A DNA stretch of 64,000 nt from Phaeobacter italicus (GTDB lineage Bacteria > Pseudomonadota > Alphaproteobacteria > Rhodobacterales > Rhodobacteraceae), in contig NZ_CVRM01000032.1 in NCBI RefSeq assembly GCF_001258055.1, positions 186,001 through 250,000 on the forward strand, read 5' to 3'. How positions within the stretch are numbered: the first letter of the stretch is position 1; each line of letters starts with the position of its first letter. Below are positions 38,260 through 47,262 of the stretch, piece by piece. A program made the translations under genes and the position numbers. Under the pieces are notes generated by a model that saw only the letters and a program-made list of their open reading frames with translations, was not told the DNA's origin and made no database searches.

Positions 38260-39345
38260 TCAGGTGCCGGATTTCACCTTGGTCCACATCCGGGTTGCCT
38301 TGCGCTGTACCTTCGGCGGGTAGGCTTCCTTGATATAGAGGTTCTGCAGGGTCTCTTCGTTCGGGTAGATCGCCGGATCGCCGATCACATCCTCTTCGAG
38401 GAACTCCTGGCTCGCCTTGTTTCCGTTGGCGTAATAGACGTAGTTCGATGCCGCCGCCATGTTCTGCGCTTCCATGATGAAGTTCAGGAACTTATGAGCC
38501 GCTTCAGGGTTCGGGGCGTCCACAGGGATCGCCATCTGGTCAAACCACATCAACGCGCCTTCTTTTGGGGCGTTGTAGACGATTTCAACGCCATTGTCGG
38601 CTTCGGCGGCGCGGTCACGGGCCTGCAGGATGTCGCCGGACCAGCCAAAGGCCACACAGATGTCGCCGTTTGCCAATGCGTTGATGTATTCGGACGAGTG
38701 GAATTTCTTCACATGCGGGCGCACGGCAGTCAGCACCGGCTCGGCCTTTGCCACCACGTCTGCGTCCATGCTGTTGGGGTCTTCGCCGATGTATTTCAGC
38801 GCCGCCGGAATCATCTCATCTGGGGCGTCCAGGAAATAGACGCCACATTCTGCCAACTTGGCCATGTTGTCCGGGTTGAACACCAGATCAAGAGAGTCGA
38901 TCGGGGCGTCGTCCCCCAACACTTCCTTGACCTTGGCGAGGTTGGCGCCGATGCCCGTGGTGCCCCACATGTAGTTGATGGAATAGACGTTGTCCGGGTC
39001 ATAGCGGGCGGTGCGGTCTTCGATCACCTCCCACATGTTGGCTGCGTTGCTCAGCTTGGATTTGTCCAGCGGTTGGAATGCGCCTGCCTGGATCTGGCGG
39101 GCCAGGAAGGACCCGGTCGGTACAACGACGTCATAGCCGGAGCCACCAGCCAGCATTTTCGTTTCCAGCAATTCGTTGCTGTCGAACACGTCATAGATCA
39201 GGTCGATGCCGGTTTCTTCTTCGAACTTGGTCAGCAGGTCTTCGTCGATGTAGTCGGACCAGTTGTAAACGCGGACCTCTTCTGCGACGGCGGCCGCACT
39301 GCTGAGCGCCACGATGGCGGTCAATGTCATCGTCTTCAGTGTCAT
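38260..39345 (-). CDS. Polyamine-binding periplasmic protein (PotD/PotF type)
   Basis: 361 residues. A signal peptide (to about Ala21) precedes Val-Arg-Val-Tyr-Asn-Trp-Ser-Asp-Tyr-Ile, the polyamine-binding family's classic N-terminus. Later blocks Pro-Thr-Gly-Ser-Phe-Leu-Ala, Asn-Tyr-Met-Trp-Gly-Thr-Thr-Gly and Trp-Ser-Gly-Asp are in the usual places. Putrescine versus spermidine preference cannot be told by eye. It is the first gene of a four-gene unit and is divergent from the GntR regulator. Confidence 0.93.
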   Translation of the reverse strand: MTLKTMTLTAIVALSSAAAVAEEVRVYNWSDYIDEDLLTKFEEETGIDLIYDVFDSNELLETKMLAGGSGYDVVVPTGSFLARQIQAGAFQPLDKSKLSNAANMWEVIEDRTARYDPDNVYSINYMWGTTGIGANLAKVKEVLGDDAPIDSLDLVFNPDNMAKLAECGVYFLDAPDEMIPAALKYIGEDPNSMDADVVAKAEPVLTAVRPHVKKFHSSEYINALANGDICVAFGWSGDILQARDRAAEADNGVEIVYNAPKEGALMWFDQMAIPVDAPNPEAAHKFLNFIMEAQNMAAASNYVYYANGNKASQEFLEEDVIGDPAIYPNEETLQNLYIKEAYPPKVQRKATRMWTKVKSGT

Positions 39346-39390
39346 AAATGTCTCCCTGTGCGTGCCGGTTTCCGTGCCCGGCTGGTAAGG

Positions 39391-39399
39391 ATTTGATCA
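39391..39399. promoter_or_regulatory. Candidate GntR operator in the potD-gntR intergenic region
   Basis: ATTTGATCA, with the palindromic core TGATCA. The same nine bases recur at 40192-40200, inside the promoter of the aminotransferase gene. The shared sequence on both sides of the regulator gene makes it a candidate operator. Confidence 0.4.
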
Positions 39400-39486
39400 A
39401 GTTTTGCCTCATTCGGCAATACTGTTTATGTTTTCACCTAGGGAAACTTGGTGCAAGCTGCCCAAAATTTAGGAGGATTTCCGAAG

Positions 39487-40173
39487 GTGAACCCGACCCA
39501 GACAGACGCATCCAGCGACGCTCAGCCCGGTGCGAAATTGCCGGCGCATGAAACCGTCTACCAGACCTTGCGCGGCCAAATCCTATTTGGCGAACTGGCG
39601 CCGGGTCAGGCCGTTACGATCCAGGGGCTGGTGGAGTCGCTGGGCGCGGGCATGACACCTGTCCGCGAGGCAATCCGCAGATTGATCTCTGATGGGGCAT
39701 TGGTGTTCCAGGGAAATCGTCGCGTTTCGGTTCCGCTGTTGCGGGACAGCGATCTGGATGAGCTGATTTATGCAAGAAAAACAATCGAATGTCAGCTTGC
39801 CCGCCTTGCAACAAACAAGGTGAGCGCTGAAGATATCGCTGAGTTGGAAGCCATTGATGCCGCGCTGGACAAGGCGATCTCTTCCGGTGACGTGGCAGGC
39901 TATCTGGTGCAGAACTATCGTTTCCACACCCGCCTCTATTCCCATGCTGATGCCCCTATCCTCAGCGACCTTGCTGATCGGCTATGGTTGCGGTTCGGTC
40001 CCTCCTTGCGCGTGGTGTGCGGACGCCTTGGCACACAGAGCTTCCCTGACCGCCACAAGGACATCATCGAAGCGCTGACTCGCAAGGATGCGGAATTGGC
40101 GGCGCTGGCGATGGAGCGAGACGTGGCGCAGGGCATGGAACAGGTCAGTCAGGGGTTGGATCAGGGAAGCTGA
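39487..40173 (+). CDS. GntR-family transcriptional regulator (FCD type)
   Basis: 228 residues from GTG 39487, with a full AGGAGG ten bases upstream; an earlier TTG in frame has no such site. An N-terminal winged helix (Pro-Gly-Gln-Ala-Val-Thr-Ile, then Met-Thr-Pro-Val-Arg-Glu-Ala-Ile-Arg-Arg-Leu) is followed by a helical FCD ligand domain with His and Arg residues for metal or carboxylate binding. It lies between a polyamine importer and an aminotransferase, which it most likely controls. Confidence 0.92.
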   Translation: MNPTQTDASSDAQPGAKLPAHETVYQTLRGQILFGELAPGQAVTIQGLVESLGAGMTPVREAIRRLISDGALVFQGNRRVSVPLLRDSDLDELIYARKTIECQLARLATNKVSAEDIAELEAIDAALDKAISSGDVAGYLVQNYRFHTRLYSHADAPILSDLADRLWLRFGPSLRVVCGRLGTQSFPDRHKDIIEALTRKDAELAALAMERDVAQGMEQVSQGLDQGS

Positions 40174-40178
40174 TTCGA

Positions 40179-40206
40179 TTGACATGGTGAAATTTGATCA
40201 TATTCT
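40179..40206 (+). promoter_or_regulatory. Aminotransferase promoter with embedded operator candidate
   Basis: TTGACA (40179-40184), a 16-base spacer, TATTCT (40201-40206). ATTTGATCA fills 40192-40200 directly against the -10, the same sequence as at 39391, so a bound regulator would block polymerase. Confidence 0.6.
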
Positions 40207-40236
40207 GGGCGCAATCTGTTTCTCAGGAGTCGTCAC

Positions 40237-41631
40237 ATGACTGCGATCACCAATCACCTGCCCACGGCAGAGCTTCAGGCCCTCGACGCGGCCCACCACA
40301 TGCATCCGTTCACTGCCAATGGTGAACTGGCTGAAAAGGGCGCGCGCGTCATCACACGTGCCAGCGGCGTCACCCTTACTGACAGCGAGGGCCATGAAAT
40401 TCTGGATGCGATGGCGGGCCTATGGTGCGTCAACATCGGCTATGGTCGTGATGAGCTGGCAGATGTCGCCGCGCGCCAGATGCGGGAGCTGCCTTATTAC
40501 AATACGTTCTTCCAGACGACCCACGCACCAGCCATCGCCTTGGCGGCAAAGATTGCCGAACTGGCGCCCGAAGGGTTGAACCATGTTTTCTTTGCGGGCT
40601 CCGGTTCGGAAGCGAATGATACCAACATTCGAATGGTTCGGCATTACTGGGCCTTGAAGGACAAGCCATCCAAATCGATTATCATCAGCCGCAAGAACGC
40701 CTATCACGGCTCCTCCGTCGGCAGCGGCAGCCTTGGTGGTATGAGTGCGATGCACGAACAGGGCGGAATGCCGATCCCGGATATCCACCACATCAATCAG
40801 CCAAACTGGTGGGCTGAAGCCGGTGATATGAGCCCGGAAGATTTTGGTTTGGCGCGTGCACAGGAGCTGGAACAGGCAATTCTGGAGCTGGGCGAAGACC
40901 GTGTCGCGGCCTTTATCGCAGAGCCGGTCCAGGGGGCAGGGGGCGTTATTGTGCCGCCGACGACCTACTGGCCTGAGATCCAGCGTATCTGCGACAAGTA
41001 TGAGATCCTCCTGATCGCGGACGAAGTGATCTGTGGGTTTGGCCGGACCGGCAACTGGTTCGGCAGCCAGACCATGGGGATCCGGCCGGATATCATGACC
41101 ATCGCCAAGGGTCTGTCGTCGGGCTATGCCCCGATCGGCGGTTCTATTGTCAGCGACGAAGTTGCTGCGGTGATCGGCTCGGGTGAGTTCAACCACGGCT
41201 ATACCTACTCCGGTCATCCGGTGGCCTCTGCCGTGGCGCTGGAAAACCTGCGTATTCTGGAAGAAGAGAATATCGTCGGTCACGTCCGTGATGTCGCCGC
41301 GCCCTATCTCAAGGAAAAATGGGAAGCGCTGACAGATCACCCCCTGGTTGGTGAAGCCAAGATTGTTGGAATGATGGGATCGATTGCCCTGACCCCCAAC
41401 AAAGCCGCACGCGCGGCCTTTGCATCTGATGCGGGTACGGTCGGCTATATCTGCCGTGAGCGGTGCTTTGCGAACAACCTTGTCATGCGCCACGTCGGTG
41501 ATCGGATGATCATCTCTCCTCCGCTGGTCATCACGCCTGACGAGATCGACACTCTTATTGAGCGGGCCCGCAAGTCGCTTGATGAGTGTTATGAGATCCT
41601 CAAGGAAAAAGACATGCTGCAAAGCGCCTGA
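40237..41631 (+). CDS. Class-III omega-aminotransferase (putrescine/GABA-pyruvate type)
   Basis: 464 residues. It moves amino groups from a terminal amine onto pyruvate or 2-oxoglutarate, using PLP. Visible are Gly-Ser-Gly-Ser-Glu-Ala-Asn-Asp-Thr-Asn (121-130), Asp262 in Ala-Asp-Glu-Val, and Lys291 in Ile-Ala-Lys-Gly-Leu-Ser-Ser-Gly-Tyr. The Trp-Cys-Val-Asn-Ile-Gly-Tyr-Gly-Arg block and length match SpuC-like putrescine or beta-alanine transaminases. Between two polyamine-type importers, it probably starts degradation of what they take up. Confidence 0.92.
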   Translation: MTAITNHLPTAELQALDAAHHMHPFTANGELAEKGARVITRASGVTLTDSEGHEILDAMAGLWCVNIGYGRDELADVAARQMRELPYYNTFFQTTHAPAIALAAKIAELAPEGLNHVFFAGSGSEANDTNIRMVRHYWALKDKPSKSIIISRKNAYHGSSVGSGSLGGMSAMHEQGGMPIPDIHHINQPNWWAEAGDMSPEDFGLARAQELEQAILELGEDRVAAFIAEPVQGAGGVIVPPTTYWPEIQRICDKYEILLIADEVICGFGRTGNWFGSQTMGIRPDIMTIAKGLSSGYAPIGGSIVSDEVAAVIGSGEFNHGYTYSGHPVASAVALENLRILEEENIVGHVRDVAAPYLKEKWEALTDHPLVGEAKIVGMMGSIALTPNKAARAAFASDAGTVGYICRERCFANNLVMRHVGDRMIISPPLVITPDEIDTLIERARKSLDECYEILKEKDMLQSA

Positions 41632-41655
41632 TTCTCAGGATGCCAGTTTCCGTAA

Positions 41656-41684
41656 AACGCCAGCCTATCGGGCTGGCGTTTCTC
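41656..41684 (+). terminator. Terminator after the aminotransferase gene
   Basis: Stem AACGCCAGCC/GGCTGGCGTT (41656-41665 with 41671-41680), 5-nt loop, then a short TCTC tail. Confidence 0.7.
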
Positions 41685-41978
41685 GTTCGGCGGGGCGGTG
41701 GGATGTGGCGCCCCAGGAATGCAGCTGCAGCGTTTCCGATAACATTCGGCTGATTTCTTAAATGGTCATTTTAGATAAAAAATTGATCTGAAAAGTAGCG
41801 CAATTTAAGTCGCTTTCTTTCGACCTCATGTCGCAATTTGGCCCGTTGGCGGGTTTTTCGGCCCTAAGGTAAATCCAACAAGGATCTGGACGATCCGGTT
41901 GCACATCACTTGTCGGGTGTGCTTACATCAAATCAGAAGTGCAGAGCTAATCTGCCGAAGCAAACCAGGGAGCCTCCA
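41685..41978 (+). other. AT-richer upstream region of the second importer operon
   Basis: Notably A/T-rich between 41755 and 41820 compared with the surroundings, as expected of a regulated promoter region. It contains TTGATC at 41791, resembling the candidate operator half-site, and a short CCCG/CGGG hairpin followed by TTTTT near 41842-41858 that could act as a leader terminator. I find no convincing open reading frame. Confidence 0.4.
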
Positions 41979-43079
41979 TTGGCTGATGCGTCAAATACGA
42001 ACGCGTTCGTTGAGTTCGAACGCGTGCAGAAGAGCTACGATGGCGAGAATCTCGTTGTCAAAGATCTCAACCTCACCATGCCGAAAGGCGAATTTCTGAC
42101 AATGTTGGGCCCGTCCGGTTCGGGCAAAACAACCTGCCTCATGATGCTGGCCGGTTTTGAGACAGCCACCCACGGTGACATCCGGCTTGATGGCGTCTCG
42201 ATCAACAACATCCCTCCTCACAAGCGCGGCATCGGGATGGTTTTCCAGAATTACGCGCTGTTCCCCCACATGACCATTGCAGAGAACCTCAGCTTCCCGC
42301 TGGAAGTTCGCAACATGGGCAAATCCGAACGCGAGCAAAAAGTGAAGCGCGCGTTGGATATGGTAGAGATGGGTGCATTCGGTGGCCGTCGCCCTGCGCA
42401 ATTGTCTGGTGGTCAGCAACAGCGTGTCGCCTTGGCGCGTGCTCTCGTGTTTGAACCGGAACTGGTTCTCATGGATGAACCTCTTGGCGCGCTGGACAAG
42501 CAGCTGCGTGAAAAGATGCAGTTTGAAATCACCCGCCTTGCGCACGATCTGGGGATCACCACGGTTTACGTGACCCACGACCAGACCGAAGCCCTGACGA
42601 TGTCCGACCGTGTCGCGGTATTTGATGACGGCCGCATCCAACAGCTGGCGCCGCCAGATCAGCTCTATGAAGAGCCCGCAAACAGCTTTGTTGCGCAGTT
42701 CATCGGCGAGAACAACACGCTGGAAGGCACTGTCAAAGAGATCAACAATGGCATCGCATTGGTTCAGCTGGATGATGGCGAGCTGATCGACTGCAAGCCG
42801 ATCAACGTTTCTAAACCCGGTGAGCGTACCCGCGTTTCGATCCGTCCAGAGCGTGTTGAATATAACAAAGAACGCATGCAGGAAGGCGCACATACGCTGA
42901 AAGCGGAAGTGCTGGAGTTCATCTACATGGGTGACATCTTCCGCACCCGTCTGCGCGTGGCCGGCAATGATGAGTTCATCATCAAGACCCGGAACGCACC
43001 AGACCAGACCCGTCTGACACCCGGTCAGCAGATCGAGATCGGCTGGTTGCCTGAAGATTGCCGCGCGCTTGACGCCTGA
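41979..43079 (+). CDS. ATPase of the second polyamine-type ABC importer
   Basis: 366 residues from TTG 41979, set by AGGGAG six bases upstream. Walker A Gly-Pro-Ser-Gly-Ser-Gly-Lys-Thr-Thr, signature Leu-Ser-Gly-Gly-Gln-Gln-Gln-Arg, Walker B Val-Leu-Met-Asp-Glu-Pro, switch Thr-His-Asp-Gln-Thr-Glu-Ala, and a C-terminal TOBE-type domain. It is a PotA paralogue of the minus-strand copy, and heads an operon with a binding protein and two permeases. Confidence 0.92.
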   Translation: MADASNTNAFVEFERVQKSYDGENLVVKDLNLTMPKGEFLTMLGPSGSGKTTCLMMLAGFETATHGDIRLDGVSINNIPPHKRGIGMVFQNYALFPHMTIAENLSFPLEVRNMGKSEREQKVKRALDMVEMGAFGGRRPAQLSGGQQQRVALARALVFEPELVLMDEPLGALDKQLREKMQFEITRLAHDLGITTVYVTHDQTEALTMSDRVAVFDDGRIQQLAPPDQLYEEPANSFVAQFIGENNTLEGTVKEINNGIALVQLDDGELIDCKPINVSKPGERTRVSIRPERVEYNKERMQEGAHTLKAEVLEFIYMGDIFRTRLRVAGNDEFIIKTRNAPDQTRLTPGQQIEIGWLPEDCRALDA

Positions 43080-43180
43080 GGCCTGCTCGGCTGACGCAAC
43101 GCGCGACGAAACCCCCGGCGCAGAATGACCGGGGGACTACGATCCGAAGAATTACAAATTCAACAAGGAGTAGAGTGTCT

Positions 43181-44287
43181 ATGAAACTCACCAAACTGAC
43201 TGCTCTGGCAGCCACCACGGCTCTGTGTGCGCCGATGGCAATGGCCGCCGACATGGCAAACGAAATGACTATTGTTTCCTGGGGCGGTGCCTATCAGGAA
43301 AGCCAGCTCAAGGCCTATGTTGAGCCCTATCTGGAAATGCACCCCGATCTGAAAGTGATCTGGGACGAGAGCTCGGCTGAAGCGACCGCAAAAATGCGCG
43401 CGATGACCGAAGCAGGCAACGTAACCTGGGATCTGGTGGATGCCGTTGCGTCTGACGCAATGCGTATGTGCGATGAAGGTCTGATCGCTGAAATCGACCA
43501 CGACGAAGTTCTGGCAGCTGCGCCTGATGGCACGTCGGCAAGCGACGACTTCGGCGACCTGCTGGTCAGCGACTGCTTCGTGCCGCAGATCGTTTACTCG
43601 ACCACCTTTGGTTACCGCATGGATCTGGTTGGCGACACCCCGCCGTCCACAATCTGTGACGTGTTTGACACCGCGAAATATCCGGGCAAGCGCGCGCTGC
43701 AGAAGCGTCCGATCGACAACATGGAATGGGCTCTGTACTGCGACGGCGTCGCCAAGGACGAAATCTATGACGTTCTGGGCACCGACGAGGGCGTAGAGCG
43801 CGCACTGGCAAAGCTGGACACCATCAAGGATCAGGTTGTCTGGTGGACTGCTGGCGCAGAAACCCCGCAGCTGCTGGCTGACGGCGAAGTTGTGATGGGT
43901 TCGACCTTCAACGGTCGTCTGTTCTCTGCAATCGCAGAGCAGAACCAGCCGATCGACATGCTGTGGGACATGCAGTCCTTTGACCTGGACGGTTGGGTTG
44001 TTCCGGCTGACCTGCCTGAAGACCGCAAAGCGCGCGTCATGGACTTCCTGAAGTTCGCGACCGACACTCAGCGTCTGGCAGATCAGGCAAAGTTCATCTC
44101 CTACGGTCCGGCCCGTGCCTCTTCTGCGCCGCTGGTTGGCAAGCACGCCATCCTGGGCATCGACATGGCACCGCATATGCCGACCGACCCGGCCAACTCT
44201 GGCAACGTTCACGTCTATGACTACGAGTGGTGGGCGGACAACCGTGATGATCTGGATGCAAAATTCCAGGCATGGCTGGCCAAGTAA
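43181..44287 (+). CDS. Periplasmic binding protein of the second polyamine-type importer
   Basis: 368 residues. A signal peptide (Met-Lys-Leu-Thr-Lys-Leu, hydrophobic core, Ala-Met-Ala-Ala) leads into Met-Thr-Ile-Val-Ser-Trp-Gly-Gly-Ala-Tyr-Gln, typical of the extracellular binding protein family 1 / PotD-like group. AAGGAG ends ten bases upstream of ATG 43181; a GTG at 43175 is only four bases away from it and is the less likely start. The ligand set (polyamine, opine or other amine) is open. Confidence 0.9.
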   Translation: MKLTKLTALAATTALCAPMAMAADMANEMTIVSWGGAYQESQLKAYVEPYLEMHPDLKVIWDESSAEATAKMRAMTEAGNVTWDLVDAVASDAMRMCDEGLIAEIDHDEVLAAAPDGTSASDDFGDLLVSDCFVPQIVYSTTFGYRMDLVGDTPPSTICDVFDTAKYPGKRALQKRPIDNMEWALYCDGVAKDEIYDVLGTDEGVERALAKLDTIKDQVVWWTAGAETPQLLADGEVVMGSTFNGRLFSAIAEQNQPIDMLWDMQSFDLDGWVVPADLPEDRKARVMDFLKFATDTQRLADQAKFISYGPARASSAPLVGKHAILGIDMAPHMPTDPANSGNVHVYDYEWWADNRDDLDAKFQAWLAK

Positions 44288-44389
44288 TCCGTCCCTGATC
44301 TGACGGAACGATAAATGGGAGGGGGCCGACGGCCTGCGCCACGGCCCTCTCTCCACCAACAAAAAAGTATTCCGACGGGGGCTCCTACA

Positions 44390-46015
44390 ATGAGCGATAC
44401 CACCCACACCGGACCGGTCCTGGCCGCCGATGGCACACCGCTCAAGCGGAGCCTGGCCCGAGCTCTCCGGATGCAGAAGATCCGCGCCCTCATGCTGATT
44501 GCGCCACTTCTGCTCTTTGTTCTCCTGACATTCATTCTCCCGATTGCTGATATGCTGTTCCGCTCGGTCGAGAATAAGATTGTCTCCGATACACTGCCAG
44601 AAACCGTGGTTGCGGTGCAGGATTGGGATGCCGACAGCGGCGTTACCCCTCCCGCGCCTGTGTTCGAGGCGCTTGCCTATGACCTCGTCGTGGCGGCCGA
44701 ACGCAAGGAACACACACGTGTCGGTTCACGCCTGAACTACGAGAACCCGGGCATTTCGTCCTTGTTCCGCAAGGCCGGCCGCCGCGCCGACGACATCGGC
44801 AAGGTCTACATCAAACAGTTCGAAAAGCTGGATCCGGCCTGGAAAGAGCCCGCGACCTTTGTGTCGATCTTTGCTGATCCTGCGTGGGTGTCCTCTCGCA
44901 GCGATGATGCAGAGCCGCTTTTCGAGGTATCCGAAACCGCAGCGGCGGCGCTGCCCAAAGCAAGCACCGCCTACACCCGCTGGGCACGGACCATTCAGCA
45001 AGAAGACAATGACAGCCCGACCAAGGAAGATCCCTGGGCGCCTGTCTATCTGGCGCTTCACAACGATCTTGCGGCCAACCCTCAGGCTCCTTCGGCCTTT
45101 GGTGGTGATGCCCAAGCCGCACTGCAGGCTGTGTCTACCGCGATTGCAGCGGGCGAGGTCGAAACGACCACGGCCTACGATGCCTTTGTCAAGATCGACG
45201 AGGATTGGGCCGATCCGGAAGTCTGGCGCACGCTCAAGACCTACTCGGGCGCTTACACGAACGGCTACTTCCTGAATGCGGCCGACTTCCAAAAAGGCGC
45301 TGATGGTGCTGAGCTGCGTCCGGAATCCGAACGGATCTATGGCACCCTGTTCCTGCGGACGCTGCTCATGTCGCTGGCCATCACGGTGAGCTGCATTGTG
45401 CTCGGCTATCCGGTGGCGTGGATTTTGGCGAACCTGCCGTCACGTACCGCCAACCTCTTGATGATCCTGGTTCTGCTGCCGTTCTGGACGTCGCTTTTGG
45501 TGCGGACATCCGCATGGAAAGTCATGCTGCAGCAACAGGGCGTTATCAATGACACGCTGGTCTGGCTGGGTTTGGTTGCCGATGATGCGCGCCTTGTGAT
45601 GATCAACAACCAGTTCGGCACCATCGTGGCGATGACCCACATTCTGCTGCCGTTCATGATCCTGCCGATGTATTCGGTGATGCAAACCATCAACCCATCC
45701 TATCTGCGTGCTGCCAAATCCCTTGGCGCCACCAACTGGACAGCCTTCTGGCGGGTTTACTTCCCGCAGTCGGTTCCGGGAATTGGTGCGGGTTCGATCC
45801 TCGTGTTCATCCTGGCGATTGGCTACTACATCACGCCGGAACTGGTGGGCGGCACCAAAGGTGTCTTCATCTCCAACCGGATCGCGTTCCACATCTCGCA
45901 ATCGCTCAACTGGGGTCTCGCTGCGGCACTTGGCAGTATCCTGCTGGTCGTCGTTCTCGCGCTCTACTGGGCCTATGACAAGATTGTCGGCATCGACAAC
46001 GTGAAACTGGGATAA
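44390..46015 (+). CDS. PotB-like permease with a greatly enlarged periplasmic loop
   Basis: 541 residues from ATG 44390. The first membrane segment is at about 31-57; then about 260 soluble residues (58-317) precede the second at about 319-343 and the remaining permease core with its EAA loop (Arg-Ala-Ala-Lys-Ser-Leu-Gly-Ala-Thr). In the PotB paralogue at 36122 the same loop is only about 50 residues. The inserted region is helical in character, rich in Ala, Glu and Asp, with no motif I recognise; it lies on the periplasmic side and could meet the binding protein. Five bases separate it from the next permease. Confidence 0.88.
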   Translation: MSDTTHTGPVLAADGTPLKRSLARALRMQKIRALMLIAPLLLFVLLTFILPIADMLFRSVENKIVSDTLPETVVAVQDWDADSGVTPPAPVFEALAYDLVVAAERKEHTRVGSRLNYENPGISSLFRKAGRRADDIGKVYIKQFEKLDPAWKEPATFVSIFADPAWVSSRSDDAEPLFEVSETAAAALPKASTAYTRWARTIQQEDNDSPTKEDPWAPVYLALHNDLAANPQAPSAFGGDAQAALQAVSTAIAAGEVETTTAYDAFVKIDEDWADPEVWRTLKTYSGAYTNGYFLNAADFQKGADGAELRPESERIYGTLFLRTLLMSLAITVSCIVLGYPVAWILANLPSRTANLLMILVLLPFWTSLLVRTSAWKVMLQQQGVINDTLVWLGLVADDARLVMINNQFGTIVAMTHILLPFMILPMYSVMQTINPSYLRAAKSLGATNWTAFWRVYFPQSVPGIGAGSILVFILAIGYYITPELVGGTKGVFISNRIAFHISQSLNWGLAAALGSILLVVVLALYWAYDKIVGIDNVKLG

Positions 46016-46020
46016 GACAC

Positions 46021-47196
46021 ATGGCTTTGACACCTGTTGAAAACCAAACCCCCGGTTTCGTGGCGCTTGTCACAGCCGCTGCCGGGGCCTTTTTCGGACT
46101 TTTCGTCGGTACGGCGCAGGGTTCGGGACTTCTGGGCATCGTGATTGGTGCCGTGCTCGTCGGCGGTCTGGGGTTTGCCCTCGCCGGGATGCGGGATCAG
46201 GAGCGGATGCTCCGCTGGGTTCTGACGGCAGCCTTTGCAGTTGCAGGCTTTGTGCTGGGCGGGCTGCCGGCCGCAATCATCGGGCTTTTGTTCGGTGCTT
46301 TTGTTGGCTGGTTCATCTTCTGGCTCTCGACATCGCGCTACCGCATGCACCTGGCGCCGTACCTCACACCGGGTCAGGTGCTGTGGCACTATGCGTTCCG
46401 TGTGATCTGTGGCGCGGTGTTCGTTTTCCTGATTACGCCGATCCTCGTGGTGATGCCGCTGTCCTTCAACGCGCAGGACTTCTTTACCTTCACTCCGGAG
46501 ATGTTGCGGTTTGATCCCGAAGGCTACTCGCTGAAGCATTATCGCGACTTCTTCACCAACGACGACTGGCAGCAGGCGATGTGGAACTCCATCAAGATCG
46601 CGCCAATGGCGACGCTCTTGTCGGTGGGCTTTGGTACGTTGGCCGCGATCGGTCTCAGCCAGCCGCATGTTCCGTTTCGCCGGGCGATCATGGCGATCCT
46701 GATTTCGCCGATGATCGTGCCGCTGATTATCTCAGCCGCTGGCATGTACTTCTTCTACAGCCGTATTGGTCTGCAGGGGACATACATTGGCGTGGTTCTG
46801 GCGCATGCAGCCCTTGGTATCCCGTTCGTGATCATCACCGTGACAGCCACGCTGGTTGGTTTCGACCGGTCCCTGACACGAGCTGCTGCAAACATGGGAG
46901 CCGGTCCTGTGACCACGTTCTTCCGTGTGCAGATGCCGCTGATCCTACCTGGGGTCATCTCTGGTGGTTTGTTTGCTTTCATCACCTCCTTTGACGAGGT
47001 TGTGGTTGTGCTCTTCGTCGGTTCGGCCGGTCAAAAGACGCTGCCCTGGCAGATGTTTACTGGCCTGCGCGAACAAATTTCGCCCACCATTCTGGCGGTC
47101 GCGACCATTCTTGTGGTGGTCTCCATCGGTCTGCTGACAGTGGTGGAAATGCTGCGCCGCAGATCAGAGCGTCTGCGCGGAATGAGCCCCAGCTAA
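46021..47196 (+). CDS. PotC-like permease with an extra N-terminal membrane domain
   Basis: 391 residues. The C-terminal 265 residues are a normal PotC-type permease with the EAA loop (Arg-Ala-Ala-Ala-Asn-Met-Gly-Ala-Gly). Before it lie about 115 residues with four extra predicted membrane segments, rich in Gly, Ala and Phe (Gly-Ala-Phe-Phe-Gly-Leu-Phe-Val-Gly and similar). PotC proteins usually have about 260 to 280 residues. It is the last gene of the operon, with a terminator 21 bases later. Confidence 0.88.
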   Translation: MALTPVENQTPGFVALVTAAAGAFFGLFVGTAQGSGLLGIVIGAVLVGGLGFALAGMRDQERMLRWVLTAAFAVAGFVLGGLPAAIIGLLFGAFVGWFIFWLSTSRYRMHLAPYLTPGQVLWHYAFRVICGAVFVFLITPILVVMPLSFNAQDFFTFTPEMLRFDPEGYSLKHYRDFFTNDDWQQAMWNSIKIAPMATLLSVGFGTLAAIGLSQPHVPFRRAIMAILISPMIVPLIISAAGMYFFYSRIGLQGTYIGVVLAHAALGIPFVIITVTATLVGFDRSLTRAAANMGAGPVTTFFRVQMPLILPGVISGGLFAFITSFDEVVVVLFVGSAGQKTLPWQMFTGLREQISPTILAVATILVVVSIGLLTVVEMLRRRSERLRGMSPS

Positions 47197-47216
47197 CCAG
47201 CGGATCACTCACAAAA

Positions 47217-47246
47217 AAGGCCCCGGTGAAAACCGGGGCCTTTTGC
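47217..47246. terminator. Bidirectional terminator between the importer operon and the thiolase gene
   Basis: Stem AAGGCCCCGGT/ACCGGGGCCTT (47217-47227 with 47232-47242), GAAA loop, A-run before and T-run after, so it works on both strands. Confidence 0.92.
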
Positions 47247-47262
47247 GTTGCAAAGGGTGGGA

